Shown piece by piece: positions 34,291-44,398 of a DNA stretch of 64,000 nt (within the stretch, counting starts at the first letter, position 1; every line of letters begins with the position of its first letter). The notes beneath the pieces were generated by a model. It ran no database searches. It was not told the origin of the DNA and saw nothing but the letters and a program-made list of their open reading frames with translations. Both the position numbers and the translations under genes were made by a program. The stretch is from Streptomyces zinciresistens K42 (GTDB taxonomy: Bacteria > Actinomycetota > Actinomycetes > Streptomycetales > Streptomycetaceae): positions 83,028-147,027 of the forward strand of contig NZ_AGBF01000003.1 in assembly GCF_000225525.1 (NCBI RefSeq). The letters are read 5' to 3'.

Positions 34291-37200
34291 GTGAGCACCA
34301 TGGTGAACGGGTCCAGCGACTCGGCGGAGTCCCTCGTGCAGACTGGGCCGGATCGTGACGAGAGCACCGGTGAACTGCCGTCGCTCGATCCGGACTTCCA
34401 CGAACTGCCGGACCGCGAACAGCGCAGGGTCGTCTTCGACCTGGTACGCGCGCACGTCGCCGCGGCGCTGCGGTCCGAGTCGCCGCGCGCGCTCGACGCG
34501 CGGACCTCGCTGCTCGACCTCGGGCTGGACTCCCTCGGGGCGGTCAATCTGCACCGCGGACTGGTGGCCGCCACCGGCCTCGCGCTGGAGGTGACACTCG
34601 CCTACGACCACCCGACGCCCAGCGAACTGGCGGACCACCTCCACCGGCAGCTCGTCCCCGTCGACAGGGACGACACCGCTCCCGCGCGTGCCGTCGTCGG
34701 CTCGGACGACCCCATCGCGATCGTCGGGATGAGCTGCCGCTTCCCCGGCGGCGTCAACAGCCCCGAGGACCTGTGGAAGGTCGTCGCCGAGGGCGTGGAC
34801 GCCATCACCCCGTTCCCCACCGACCGGGGCTGGGACCTGGAGGCGCTCTACAGCCCCGACCCGGACCGGCCCGGCACCAGCTACGCGACCGAGGGCGGCT
34901 TCCTCCACGACGTCCCCGACTTCGACGCGGAGTTCTTCGGCATATCGCCGCGCGAGGCGCTGGCCATGGACCCGCAGCAGCGGCTGCTCCTGGAGACGAG
35001 CTGGGAGGTCTTCGAGCGGGCCGGCATCGACGTGACCGAGCTCAGAGGCAGCCGCACCGCCGTCTTCACCGGCGCCGAGCACCACGACTACGGGCCCCAC
35101 CTCCAGAGCACCAAGAGCGGCCTCGAAGGCTATGCGCTGACCGGGATCGCGGGCAGCGTCGCCTCCGGGCGCGTCTCCTACACCTTCGGCTTCGAGGGCC
35201 CCGCGTGGACCGTGGACACGGCCTGCTCCTCGTCGCTGGTCTCCCTGCACCAGGCCGCGCACTCGCTGCGCCAGGGCGAATGCGATCTGGCGCTCGCCAC
35301 CGGCGTCGCCACCATGCCGACCCCCGGTGACTTCATCCTCTTCAGCCGCCAGCGCGGGCTCTCCTCCGACGGGCGCTGCAAGGCGTTCGGCGCCGGGGCC
35401 GACGGCACGTCATGGGCCGAGGGCGTCGGCGTCCTCCTGGTGGAGCGGCTCTCGGACGCCCGGCGCAACGGCCACGAGGTGCTGGCGATCGTGCGCGGCT
35501 CCGCCGTCAACCAGGACGGCGCCAGCAACGGCCTGACGGCCCCCAACGGGCGCTCCCAGCAGCGCGTCATCCGGCAGGCGCTGGCCAACGCCGAGTTGAC
35601 CGCGGACCAGATCGACGTGATCGAGGCGCACGGCACCGGAACCTCGCTCGGCGACCCCATCGAGGCGCAGGCGCTGATCGCCACCTACGGCGAGAGCCGC
35701 CCGCAGGGGCAGCCGGTGTGGCTGGGCTCCCTCAAGTCGAACATCGGGCACGCCCAGGCCGCGGCCGGTGTGGGCGCCGTCATCAAGATGGTGATGGCCA
35801 TGCGCCACGGCACCCTGCCGAAGACGCTGCACGCGCAGGTGCCGACCCCGCACGTGGACTGGTCGTCGGGCGGCGTGGCACTGCTCACCGAGCAGCGCCC
35901 CTGGCCGGAGACCGGGCGGCCGCGCCGGGCCGGCGTCTCCTCGTTCGGCATGAGCGGCACCAACGCGCACGCCATCATCGAGCAGGCCCCGCCGCAGGAG
36001 CCGGCCCCCGCCGCGGACGCCGACGCGGACACGGCCTCCCAGCCCGTGCCGCTGCTGGTGTCCGCCAAGAGCGAGGAGGCGCTGCGGGCGCAGGCAGCGC
36101 GGCTGCGCGAGCACCTGGTGCGCCACCCCGACGCGCGGCCGGTCGACGTCGGATGGTCCTCCACCGTGACACGGGCCGCGCTCGAACACCGCGGCATGGT
36201 GGTGGCGTCCGACCGGGACGGGCTGCTGCGCGGCCTGGCGGCGCTCGCCGAGGAGACCGACGCGCCCGGCCTGGTGCTGGGCAGGTCCACGGGGCAGCGG
36301 GTGGCGTTCCTGTTCACCGGCCAGGGCGCCCAGCGGCCGGGCATGGGCCGTGAGCTCTACGACACCTACCCGCTCTTCGCCGACGTGTTCGACGAGGCGT
36401 GCGCCTACCTGGAGGTGCGCCTCGGCACCTCCGTGCTCGACGTGGTCTTCGGCCCCGAGGACGACGACGCGGCGGCCACCGCCACCGCTGACGAGCTCGA
36501 CCGGACGATGTTCACCCAGGCCGGGCTGTTCGCCTTCGAGGTGGCCCTGTTCCGCCTGCTGGAGTCCTGGGGGGTGCGCCCCGACTTCCTGATGGGGCAC
36601 TCGGTGGGCGAGATCGCGGCGGCCCACGTCGCCGGGGTGCTGTCCCTGGAGGACGCGTGCGCCCTGGTGGCGGCCCGCGGCCGGCTGATGCAGGAACTCC
36701 CCGAGGGCGGCGCCATGGTGGCCGTCCAGGCGTCGGAGCAGGAGGTGGCCGAGAGCCTGGCGGGCCGCGAGGACCGGGTGTCGCTGGCGGCGCTCAACGG
36801 CCCGACCTCGGTGGTGCTCTCAGGCGACGAGGACGCCGTGCTCGAACTCGCCGGCCACTGGGAGGCCCAGGGCCGCAAGACCAAGCGGCTGCGGGTGAGC
36901 CACGCGTTCCACTCCCCCCGGATGGACGCCATGCTGGAGGAGTTCGGCCAGCTCGCGGCCTGCCTGTCGTACTCGGCCCCGGACATCCCCGTCATCTCCA
37001 ACGTCACCGGTGACGTCGCGGGCGCCGAGCTGGCCGCCCCCGAGTACTGGGTCCGCCACGTGCGGGAGGCGGTCCGCTTCGACGACGGCATGCGCCGCCT
37101 CGCCGCACAGGGCGTGACGACCTGTGTGGAGCTCGGCCCCGACGCCGTGCTGACCGCGATGGGCCAGGACTGCCTGGACGCCGTCGGCGCCGACGCTGCC

Positions 37201-40200
37201 TTCGTGCCCCTGGCCCGCTCCGGGCGCGCCGAGGCGCAGACGCTGGCGGAGGCGGTCGCCACCCTGTACGCGAACGGCGTCGGCGTGGACTGGGACGCGG
37301 TGTACTCCGGGCGCGGCGCGCGGCGCGTGGCCCTGCCGACCTACGCCTTCCAGCGCAAGCGGTACTGGCTGGAGTCGGGCGGCGCCGTGGCCGGCGACGC
37401 CCGGAGCGTCGGCCTCGGCAGGGTGGACCACCCGCTGCTCGGCGGCCTCACCGAACTGGCCGAGGGCGACCGTACGGTGCTGACCGGACGCCTGTCGCTG
37501 CAGACCCACCCGTGGCTCGCCGACCACGCCGTGGCCGGCGGAGTGCTCTTCCCCGGCACCGGATTCGTGGAGCTCGGCCTGCTCGCGGGCACCGAGACCG
37601 GGGCCGGACGGCTCGGCGAACTCACCCTGGAGACCCCGCTCCTCCTGCCGGAGCAGGGCGGCGTCCGCGTCCAGGTCGTGGTGGGCCCCGCCGACGAGTC
37701 CGGCGTACGGCCGCTGGGCGTGTACTCGCGCCCCGACAGCGACGAGCCGGGGGAGGAGTGGGTGCGGCACGCCCAGGGTGTCCTGGAGGCGGACAACGGC
37801 GCCGCGGTCACCGAGAGCCTGCCGCAGTGGCCCCTCCCGGGCGCCGAGCCGGTTCCGACGGAGGGCTTCTACGAGGGCCTCGCCCAGGCCGGTTACGGAT
37901 ACGGGCCGGTCTTCCGGGGGCTGGAGTCGGTCTGGCGGCTGGACGGCGACGTCTACGCCGAGGTGGCGCTGCCGGACCCGGCAGCCCAGGAGGCCGGGCG
38001 GTTCGGCCTGCACCCGGCCCTGCTCGACGCGGCCCTGCACGCCATGGAGATGGGTGACTTCGGCGGCGAGAGCGGGCGCGTGACACTTCCGTTCTCCTTC
38101 ACCGGGGTGAGCCTGCACGCGGTGGGCGCCGGACGGGCGCGGGTGCGGCTGCGCCCGCAGGGCAAGGACACGGTCGCGCTGCTGGTGACCGACGCCACGG
38201 GCGCGCCCGTCGCCTCGGTGGAGTCGCTGGTGGTGCGCGAGGTGGCGGCCGAACGGTTCGCCTCGGGGCCGCGCGGCGCCGGCGGCGACGGAACGCTGTT
38301 CCGGGCCAACTGGGACGTGTTCGCCGCGCGCGGCGGCGACCACACCGCGGACGGCGGCGCGCACACGGCGGTGATCGGCGCCGACCGGGCGCGGGTGGCC
38401 GAGCTGCTCACCGCCTCCACCGTCGAGTACACCGAGTACACCGGGGTGGACGCGCTCGTGGCCGCCCTCGACGGGGGCGCCGAGGCGCCGGACGTGGTCT
38501 GGGCCTGGTGCGGCGCCGGGCCGGACGCCGGCAATCTCGCCGAGGCCGCCCGCAAGGCGGCCCACCGGGCGCTGGCCCTGGCGCAGTCCTGGCTCGCCGA
38601 GGACCGGCTCGACGGGTCCCGGCTGGTCGTGGTCACCAGCGACGCGGTCGCGACGGGGCCGGGCGAGGGCGTCCTCGGACTGTCGAACGCCGCCGTCTGG
38701 GGGCTGCTGCGTTCGGCGGCCACGGAGAACCCGGGCCGGATCCAGCTGGTGGACGTCGACCGCCGCGCCGAGTCGGCCACCGCGGTCGCGGGCGTGGTGA
38801 CGGCCGCGATCGCGGCGGGCGAGCGCGAGGTGGCGCTCCGCGCGGGCCAGGGTCTGGTTCCCCAGCTCGCCAGGAACGCGGCCGGGCGGGTCCTCGCGGC
38901 CCCCGCCGGCACCCCTGCGTGGAAGCTCGGCACCACGGGCGGAGGCACGCTGGACAACCTCGCGCTGCTGCCCGACCCGGCGGCGCAGGAGCCGCTGGCC
39001 CCCGGGTACGTGCGGATCGCGGTGCGCGCCGCCGGTCTGAACTTCCGCGACGCGCTGATCGCCCTCGGCATGTACCCCGACGACCACGCCACCATGGGCG
39101 GCGAGGGCGCCGGTGTGGTCCTGGAGGTCGGCCCCGGTGTGACCGACCTGGCCCCCGGAGATCGGGTCATGGGCATGACCAACGCCTCGTTCGGGCCCGT
39201 CGCGATCGCCGACCGGCGGCAGATCGTCCGCATGCCGCGCGGCTGGACCTTCGCGCAGGGTGCCTCGGTGCCGGTGGTCTTCCTGACCGCCTACTTCGGT
39301 CTGGTGGAACTCGGCAGGCTGAAGGCGGGCGAGTCCGTCCTGGTGCATGCCGCCGCCGGCGGTGTGGGCATGGCGGCCGTGCAGCTCGCACGCCACCTCG
39401 GCGCCGAGGTGTACGCCACGGCCAGCCCCGGCAAGTGGGAGACCCTGCGGGCGATGGGATTCGACGAGAAGCACATCGCGTCCTCCCGCGACCTGGACTT
39501 CGAGCCGCGCTTCATGGCGGCGACCGGCGGCCGGGGCATGGACCTGGTGCTGGACTCGCTCGCCCGTGAGTTCGTCGACGCCTCCCTGCGGCTGCTGCCC
39601 AGGGGCGGCCGGTTCCTGGAGATGGGCAAGATCGACGTGCGCGACCCCGAGGTCGTCGCCCGGGACCACCCCGGCGTGCGGTACGCGGCGTACGACCTGG
39701 ACGCGGCCGACTACGACTTCGTCCAGCGGATGCTGGTCGAACTGGTCGAGCTCTTCGACAGCGGTGCGCTGCACCCCCTCCCGGTGACGGCGTGGGACGT
39801 GCGGCGGGCCCCGGACGCGGTGCGCTACATCAGCCAGGCCCGGCACATCGGCAAGAACGTGTTCACCATGCCCCGCGCCCTCGACCCCGACGGTTCGGTG
39901 CTGGTGACCGGCGGCACCGGCGGCCTGGGCCGCGAGGTGGCACGCCATCTGGTGGCCGAGCGCGGCGTGCGCAACCTGGTGCTGGTCTCCCGGCGCGGGC
40001 CGGACGCGGAGGGCGCCGCCGACCTCAAGGCCGAACTGACCCGGGCGGGCGCGTCGGTGACGCTGGCGGCCTGTGACGTGGCCGACCGCGCCGCGCTGGA
40101 GCGGGTGCTGTCCGGCATCCCCACCGACCACCCGCTGACCGCGGTCGTGCACGCGGCGGGCGTCCTCGACGACGGTGTCATCGACACCCTGTCGCCGAAG

Positions 40201-41193
40201 CGGATCGACGCGGTCTTCGAGCCGAAGGTCGACGCGGCGTGGCACCTGCACGAGCTGACCCGGGACACGGACCTGGCGGAGTTCGTGATGTTCTCCTCCG
40301 CCGCCGGTGTGTTCGGCAGCCCCGGACAGGGCAACTACGCCGCCGCCAACTCGTTCCTGGACGCGCTCGCCGCACACCGTCGCGGCCTCGGCCTCCCGGC
40401 GGTCTCACTGGCCTGGGGCCCGTGGGAGCAGGCCGGCGGCATGACCGGCACCCTCGGCCAGGCGGACATGGTGCGCATGGCCCGTGAGGGCATGGCGCCT
40501 CTGTCCATGGCGGGCGGTCTGCGTCTGCTGGACGCCGGCGCCGCGAGCGAGGACGCCCTGCTCGTGCCGATGCGGCTGGAGACCTCCGCGCTCGGCGGCC
40601 AGACCGGCGTCCCCACCCTGCTGCGCGGCGTCGTCCGGGTGCGGAGCAGGGCGGCGGCCGACGGGAAGGCGGCCGCTCCCGAATCGGCCAAGGTGCGGCT
40701 GGCCGGTCTGGCCGGAGCCGAACTCGACCGGGCACTGCTCGACCTGGTGCGCGGCAGCGCGGCGATGGTGCTGGGACACAGCGGCGCCCAGTCCATCGAG
40801 CCCGACCGCTCCTTCCAGAGCCTCGGCTTCGACTCGCTGGCGGGCGTGGAGTTCCGCAACCGGCTCAACTCGGCCACCGGACTCCGCCTCCCCTCCACGC
40901 TGATCTTCGACAACCCCACGCCCGCGGCGCTCGCCGAGTATCTGCGCGGCCGGGTGGCGACGGACAGCCCGGCCGAGCCGGACGCCGATCCCGAAGAGGC
41001 CAGGATCCGTGCCCTTCTGACGTCGATTCCGCTGGAGCGGCTGCGCCGCGCAGGGTTGCTCGACATGCTCACCGAGCTGGCGAGCGGCACGGACCGGGCC
41101 GAGAAGGACACCGAGGACAAGGAGACGGACTCCATCGACGCGATGGACGACGACGACCTGATCGACATGATGCTCGGGGACCTCGACAGCTGA
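34291..41193 (+). CDS. Loading PKS: ACP / KS-AT-DH-ER-KR-ACP
   Basis: GTG start preceded by CAGGAG. Unlike the other PKS genes it opens with a free ACP (residues 47-120, [11 protein letters not shown]) and no docking coiled coil, so it begins assembly. Then KS 138-565 (TACSSS), AT 667-967 with GHSVG and HAFH (malonyl), DH 1045-1323 ([10 protein letters not shown]), ER 1547-1860 ([11 protein letters not shown]), KR 1867-2050 (LDD, B-type) and ACP 2149-2223. The C-terminus ends in an acidic tail. The N-terminal ACP should receive an acyl group from the discrete acyltransferase encoded 1.7 kb downstream. The same layout opens the azalomycin F synthase, where the first module is reported to work iteratively; whether that holds here cannot be told. 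The 257 bases before the gene hold no evident gene and may contain its promoter. Confidence 0.96.
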   Translation: MSTMVNGSSDSAESLVQTGPDRDESTGELPSLDPDFHELPDREQRRVVFDLVRAHVAAALRSESPRALDARTSLLDLGLDSLGAVNLHRGLVAATGLALEVTLAYDHPTPSELADHLHRQLVPVDRDDTAPARAVVGSDDPIAIVGMSCRFPGGVNSPEDLWKVVAEGVDAITPFPTDRGWDLEALYSPDPDRPGTSYATEGGFLHDVPDFDAEFFGISPREALAMDPQQRLLLETSWEVFERAGIDVTELRGSRTAVFTGAEHHDYGPHLQSTKSGLEGYALTGIAGSVASGRVSYTFGFEGPAWTVDTACSSSLVSLHQAAHSLRQGECDLALATGVATMPTPGDFILFSRQRGLSSDGRCKAFGAGADGTSWAEGVGVLLVERLSDARRNGHEVLAIVRGSAVNQDGASNGLTAPNGRSQQRVIRQALANAELTADQIDVIEAHGTGTSLGDPIEAQALIATYGESRPQGQPVWLGSLKSNIGHAQAAAGVGAVIKMVMAMRHGTLPKTLHAQVPTPHVDWSSGGVALLTEQRPWPETGRPRRAGVSSFGMSGTNAHAIIEQAPPQEPAPAADADADTASQPVPLLVSAKSEEALRAQAARLREHLVRHPDARPVDVGWSSTVTRAALEHRGMVVASDRDGLLRGLAALAEETDAPGLVLGRSTGQRVAFLFTGQGAQRPGMGRELYDTYPLFADVFDEACAYLEVRLGTSVLDVVFGPEDDDAAATATADELDRTMFTQAGLFAFEVALFRLLESWGVRPDFLMGHSVGEIAAAHVAGVLSLEDACALVAARGRLMQELPEGGAMVAVQASEQEVAESLAGREDRVSLAALNGPTSVVLSGDEDAVLELAGHWEAQGRKTKRLRVSHAFHSPRMDAMLEEFGQLAACLSYSAPDIPVISNVTGDVAGAELAAPEYWVRHVREAVRFDDGMRRLAAQGVTTCVELGPDAVLTAMGQDCLDAVGADAAFVPLARSGRAEAQTLAEAVATLYANGVGVDWDAVYSGRGARRVALPTYAFQRKRYWLESGGAVAGDARSVGLGRVDHPLLGGLTELAEGDRTVLTGRLSLQTHPWLADHAVAGGVLFPGTGFVELGLLAGTETGAGRLGELTLETPLLLPEQGGVRVQVVVGPADESGVRPLGVYSRPDSDEPGEEWVRHAQGVLEADNGAAVTESLPQWPLPGAEPVPTEGFYEGLAQAGYGYGPVFRGLESVWRLDGDVYAEVALPDPAAQEAGRFGLHPALLDAALHAMEMGDFGGESGRVTLPFSFTGVSLHAVGAGRARVRLRPQGKDTVALLVTDATGAPVASVESLVVREVAAERFASGPRGAGGDGTLFRANWDVFAARGGDHTADGGAHTAVIGADRARVAELLTASTVEYTEYTGVDALVAALDGGAEAPDVVWAWCGAGPDAGNLAEAARKAAHRALALAQSWLAEDRLDGSRLVVVTSDAVATGPGEGVLGLSNAAVWGLLRSAATENPGRIQLVDVDRRAESATAVAGVVTAAIAAGEREVALRAGQGLVPQLARNAAGRVLAAPAGTPAWKLGTTGGGTLDNLALLPDPAAQEPLAPGYVRIAVRAAGLNFRDALIALGMYPDDHATMGGEGAGVVLEVGPGVTDLAPGDRVMGMTNASFGPVAIADRRQIVRMPRGWTFAQGASVPVVFLTAYFGLVELGRLKAGESVLVHAAAGGVGMAAVQLARHLGAEVYATASPGKWETLRAMGFDEKHIASSRDLDFEPRFMAATGGRGMDLVLDSLAREFVDASLRLLPRGGRFLEMGKIDVRDPEVVARDHPGVRYAAYDLDAADYDFVQRMLVELVELFDSGALHPLPVTAWDVRRAPDAVRYISQARHIGKNVFTMPRALDPDGSVLVTGGTGGLGREVARHLVAERGVRNLVLVSRRGPDAEGAADLKAELTRAGASVTLAACDVADRAALERVLSGIPTDHPLTAVVHAAGVLDDGVIDTLSPKRIDAVFEPKVDAAWHLHELTRDTDLAEFVMFSSAAGVFGSPGQGNYAAANSFLDALAAHRRGLGLPAVSLAWGPWEQAGGMTGTLGQADMVRMAREGMAPLSMAGGLRLLDAGAASEDALLVPMRLETSALGGQTGVPTLLRGVVRVRSRAAADGKAAAPESAKVRLAGLAGAELDRALLDLVRGSAAMVLGHSGAQSIEPDRSFQSLGFDSLAGVEFRNRLNSATGLRLPSTLIFDNPTPAALAEYLRGRVATDSPAEPDADPEEARIRALLTSIPLERLRRAGLLDMLTELASGTDRAEKDTEDKETDSIDAMDDDDLIDMMLGDLDS

Positions 41194-41197
41194 CGAC

Positions 41198-41409
41198 CCG
41201 CGAGTCCCCCGCACGCCCCTGGGCGTGTTTCGAAAGTCCCGTCTGCCCGGCGGTGTCCGGCACGCACGCTCGCCGCGTTGTCGGGATCACCCCGATACCA
41301 CCAGCATCGGGGTGACCCTCCGCCTTGCGATCGCACGCACCGGACGCCGCCGGGCCTGCCCTTCGGGCAGGCGACGCTCCTTTCGAAACACGCCCTGGGG
41401 GACTCGCGG
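41198..41409 (+). terminator. Terminator hairpin of PKS gene 5, split by an inserted element
   Basis: Perfect 13-base arms CCGCGAGTCCCCC (41198-41210) and GGGGGACTCGCGG (41397-41409) lie just after the stop at 41191-41193. They are now 186 bases apart because a 175-bp inverted-repeat element sits in the loop. Before insertion the loop would have been about 11 bases. Confidence 0.7.
41221..41395. mobile_element. MITE-like element, 175 bp
   Basis: Perfect 16-base terminal inverted repeats GGGCGTGTTTCGAAAG (41221-41236) and its complement (41380-41395) bound a non-coding core with two inner hairpins: ATCACCCCGAT pairing near 41285-41315, and GCCTGCCC-TTC-GGGCAGGC at 41355-41373. Short size, inverted ends and lack of a transposase are typical of MITEs. 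I could not define a target duplication with certainty. Confidence 0.72.
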
Positions 41410-41486
41410 TCCCGGCCCACGCCCCGCGGAGCGTCGGCGTCGCGGGTGGCTCTCACCCCCAATGACTCCAAGAACAGAAAGGCTCA

Positions 41487-42932
41487 GTGAAACCGATGAC
41501 CGCAAAGGTCTTTGCGACGGAAGCGGTGCATTCGCTTCCCGAGTTCGAACAGCGGGCCCTGGCCATCGCCGAAGCGCTCCGCGAGCGCGGGGTCAGCGAC
41601 GGCACCCGGGTCATGCTGAAGGCCGGCAACTCCGCCGGCTATGTCGGGGTCCTCCTCGCCCTGATGCACGCCGGCGCGTCGATCGTCATGGTCGACCACC
41701 AGGAGCGGGTGGAGGCCACCCGGCGCATCTGCGACCGGGCCGGGGTCAAGATATGCGTGGTCGACGACGACACCCCGATGCCCGGCGGCGGCCCGGCCCG
41801 GGTCACCGTCTACGAGCTGCTCCTGGCGTCCGTGGAGCAGACCCCCGCCGAGCGGCGGCTGTCCCTCGACACCTGGTGCGAGCTGCCCGACGGCCTGATC
41901 ATGTGGTCCTCCGGCTCCACCGGGGAGCCCAAGGGCGTCGTCAAGACCGGGGCGAAGTTCCTGAAGAACCTGGAGCGCAACGCCCGGCAGGTGGGCCATC
42001 GCCCCGATGACGTCCTGCTGCCGCTGCTGCCCTTCTCCCACCAGTACGGGCTGTCCATGGTGCTCATCGCCTGGCTGGTCAAGTGCTCGCTGGTCATCGC
42101 GCCCTACCGGCGTCTGGACCGGGCGATGACCATGGCGGGCGTCTGCGGGGTCACGGTGGTCGACGCCACCCCGGCCAGCTACCGCAGCATGCTCAACATG
42201 ATCGGCCGCAAGCCCGCCCTGGCGTACGAGCTGTCCGGTGTCCGGATGTTCTGCAGCGGGGCGGCCCCGCTGGACCCCGGCCTGGTCGCCGACTACGTCA
42301 CGCGGTTCGGACTGCCCCTGCTGGACAGCTACGGCAGCACCGAGGCCGGGAACGTGGCCTTCGCGACCGAGGACAACACCGTCGCCTGCGGACGGGCCGT
42401 CGAGGGCCTGAAGCTGCGGATCGTCGACGACGAGGGAGCCGGCCTCACCTCCGGCGAGGTCGGGGAGATCCAGGTCCACTCGCCCGACCTGATGGAGGGC
42501 TATCTGGCGGAGGACGGCACGGTCGACCCCGTCGACCCGGCCAGAACCGACTGGTACCCCACCGGCGACTTCGGCTATCTGGACGGCGGGGACAACCTCT
42601 TCGTCCTCGGCAGGAAGAACGCGGTGCACCGTAACGGCCACACGCTCTACCCCGAACTCATCGAACACAAGCTGGCCGCGGCCGGCTGCCTCGTCAAGGT
42701 CGTCCCGGTCCCCGACGAACAGCGCGGCTGCCAGCTCTTCTTCTTCGTGGAGGACGAGCAGCAGCGCGAGCCGCGGCACTGGCGGGAGCCGATCACCGCC
42801 CTGCTGCCCGACTTCGAGCAGCCCAACCGCGTTCACGTCCTGGAGCGATTCCCCCTGAACCGCAACGGCAAGCCCGACAAGCGACAGCTCGAGCAGCTGG
42901 CTCTCGACCTGGCGCCCGGAGCCAGGGCATGA
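41487..42932 (+). CDS. Acyl-AMP / acyl-CoA ligase for the starter unit
   Basis: A 481-residue member of the ANL superfamily, which activates a carboxylic acid with ATP to the adenylate and then usually to the CoA thioester. Visible motifs: the P-loop WSSGSTGEPKGVVKT (near 141), YGSTEAGN (near 281), DWYPTGDFGYLDG (near 354), the hinge FVLGRKNAVHRNGHTLYP, and the C-terminal lysine in NRNGKPDKRQL. GTG start with GAAAGG at 41477-41482; ATG 41496 is an alternative. It overlaps the next gene by ATGA, so the two are translationally coupled. Sitting beside an acyltransferase, an amino-acid oxidase and a PKS with a loading ACP, it most likely activates an amino-acid-derived starter acid such as 4-guanidinobutyrate. 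The substrate itself is inferred, not shown. Confidence 0.88.
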   Translation: MKPMTAKVFATEAVHSLPEFEQRALAIAEALRERGVSDGTRVMLKAGNSAGYVGVLLALMHAGASIVMVDHQERVEATRRICDRAGVKICVVDDDTPMPGGGPARVTVYELLLASVEQTPAERRLSLDTWCELPDGLIMWSSGSTGEPKGVVKTGAKFLKNLERNARQVGHRPDDVLLPLLPFSHQYGLSMVLIAWLVKCSLVIAPYRRLDRAMTMAGVCGVTVVDATPASYRSMLNMIGRKPALAYELSGVRMFCSGAAPLDPGLVADYVTRFGLPLLDSYGSTEAGNVAFATEDNTVACGRAVEGLKLRIVDDEGAGLTSGEVGEIQVHSPDLMEGYLAEDGTVDPVDPARTDWYPTGDFGYLDGGDNLFVLGRKNAVHRNGHTLYPELIEHKLAAAGCLVKVVPVPDEQRGCQLFFFVEDEQQREPRHWREPITALLPDFEQPNRVHVLERFPLNRNGKPDKRQLEQLALDLAPGARA

Positions 42933-43933
42933 CGGAGCAGCGGAACACCGAGCCGCGGACATCCGATACGCAGACCGGCCGTACGGCGATGGTCTTCCCC
43001 GGGATGGGGCCCGTGCGCTTCACCGATGTCGGCGAGTTCCTGCTGACCAACCCCCATGCCCGGCGCCGCCTCGCCGTCGCCGACGAGGTGGTGGGGTACT
43101 CCGTGTTCGACCGGTACCGCCAGTCGGACGCCGAAGAGGAGGCACAGTACGCCGCGCCCACCCAGATCGCCTTCCTGACCGTCTGTCTCTCCCTCGCCGA
43201 CTGGGCGGAGGAGACGCTGGGAGAGCGCCCCGAGCTGTGCGCCGGACCGAGCTTCGGCCAGCGGGCCGCGGTCGCCTACGCGGGGTCCCTGCCGTTCGAG
43301 GAGACCGTGCGGCTCACCGCCGAGCTGGCGCGCTGCGAGGAGGAGTACTTCCGGCAGGAGCACCGCGACACCGTCACGCACTGCGTGATCCACACCCCCG
43401 AGGAGCGGCTTCAGCAGGCACTGGCCGAACTGGACGCCGAGGGGGAGTGGCACGACGTCTCCGGCTACATCGACCAGGGCTTCTACCTCGTGTCCCTGCG
43501 CGAGCCCGTGCTCGACCGGTTCAAGAAGCGCATCGGCGAGCTCGGGGGGTACAACATGTACACCATGTGGCCGCCCGTGCACGCCCCGGCGTTCGGCGCC
43601 CTGCGCCGCAAGGCGGAGGAGGAGGTCCTCGGCACCTTCGAGGTGGCCGAGCCCAGGCTGCCGATCGTCGCCGACCAGAACGGCGAGCTGCTGACCGGCG
43701 CGGAGGGCGTGCGCACCATGCTGCTCGACACCTTCGACCACCCGATCCGCTGGCCGGACATGGTGGAGACGATGCGCGGGCACGGCATCACCAGGGTCTG
43801 CGTCGCGGGGCCGGACAATCTCTTCGGCCGGGTGAACCGCACCGTGGACAACTTCGAGGTGGTGGCCATCGACGCCCGCGAGGCGATGCGCCCGCGGGTC
43901 CGGCAGAGGAGCGCCCGCCGGGCGAGGCGGTGA
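42929..43933 (+). CDS. Discrete acyltransferase (VinK-like, FabD superfamily) for starter loading
   Basis: 334 residues with a FabD-type fold: MVFPGMGPVRF near the N-terminus, the nucleophile motif GPSFGQRAAVAYAG (Ser near residue 106), and WPPVHAPAF, whose His corresponds to the catalytic His of the AFHS motif in module ATs. In place of the arginine-bearing malonyl-binding segments of ordinary ATs the sequence diverges, as in VinK-type enzymes that move non-malonyl acyl groups to an ACP. The start codon overlaps the stop of the ligase gene (ATGA), so ligase and transferase are made together. Proposed job: transfer of the ligase product to the N-terminal ACP of the loading PKS. Family call is good; the transferred group is inference from context. 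Confidence 0.85.
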   Translation: MTEQRNTEPRTSDTQTGRTAMVFPGMGPVRFTDVGEFLLTNPHARRRLAVADEVVGYSVFDRYRQSDAEEEAQYAAPTQIAFLTVCLSLADWAEETLGERPELCAGPSFGQRAAVAYAGSLPFEETVRLTAELARCEEEYFRQEHRDTVTHCVIHTPEERLQQALAELDAEGEWHDVSGYIDQGFYLVSLREPVLDRFKKRIGELGGYNMYTMWPPVHAPAFGALRRKAEEEVLGTFEVAEPRLPIVADQNGELLTGAEGVRTMLLDTFDHPIRWPDMVETMRGHGITRVCVAGPDNLFGRVNRTVDNFEVVAIDAREAMRPRVRQRSARRARR

Positions 43934-43943
43934 GGGCGGGCGC

Positions 43944-43980
43944 TGCCCCTCGGGCGGCGCCCGCCGTCGCCCGAGGGGCA
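43944..43980 (+). terminator. Rho-independent-type hairpin after the acyltransferase gene
   Basis: Perfect 13-base arms TGCCCCTCGGGCG and CGCCCGAGGGGCA around an 11-base loop, ten bases after the stop codon. No U-run follows, as is common in Streptomyces. From here to 44307 (about 330 bases) I see no gene apart from the regulatory candidates listed next. Confidence 0.7.
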
Positions 43981-44214
43981 CACGGCGCGCCGGCACGCCG
44001 TTTCCCCGGGCAGCGGCCGGGGCGCCTGCCCCGACTCCCGCACCGGACACGGGGACCAGACACGGGTATCCGTGCAGCTCAGGGCACCCTTTCTGGTGCC
44101 GGGGCGTCAGATCACGCCCTTGCGCCGAGCAGCCGGCGCTGGTGCTGCGCACGTGCGCGCGGCGGGCGGGCGGCCGTGGCGGTGGTCCCCGCTGACCGGC
44201 GCCGGGCCGCCGTG

Positions 44215-44281
44215 ACCAGCAATCCCCTAGAGTCCGCCGTCCTCGCTGGTCCGTGCCCGGTACGCCGTGCTGGGCTAGGGG
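44215..44281 (+). promoter_or_regulatory. Possible regulator sites upstream of the amine oxidase
   Basis: CCCCTAG (44224-44230) and CTAGGGG (44275-44281) form an inverted pair 44 bases apart. The first, with its left context (44215-44230), agrees with 11 of 16 positions of the PimM-type consensus CTVGGGAWWTCCCBAG; its right half is strong and its left half weak. A PAS-LuxR regulator is encoded in the cluster. This is suggestive only. Confidence 0.3.
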
Positions 44282-44307
44282 TCGCCCACCCACCACAGGG
44301 AGAAGCC

Positions 44308-44391
44308 ATGTGTGCATCGCGAGGTCCGGGTCTGTTGCAGCGGGGAAGGGCCGGCCGGCCCGCAGCGGGCCCCGGCGTGACGAGGGGATAG
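44308..44391 (+). CDS. Possible 27-codon leader peptide, Arg- and Gly-rich
   Basis: ATG preceded by CAGGGAG opens a short frame that ends in TAG at 44389-44391, eight bases before the oxidase ATG and inside its ribosome-binding region. The peptide starts MCASRGPGLLQRGRAGRP and holds five Arg, three of them in codons rare in Streptomyces (one CGA, two AGG). If the downstream enzyme acts on arginine, a translation-coupled or attenuating leader would make sense, but this is inference. It could also be a chance ORF. Confidence 0.35.
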   Translation: MCASRGPGLLQRGRAGRPAAGPGVTRG

Positions 44392-44398
44392 GTCCGAC

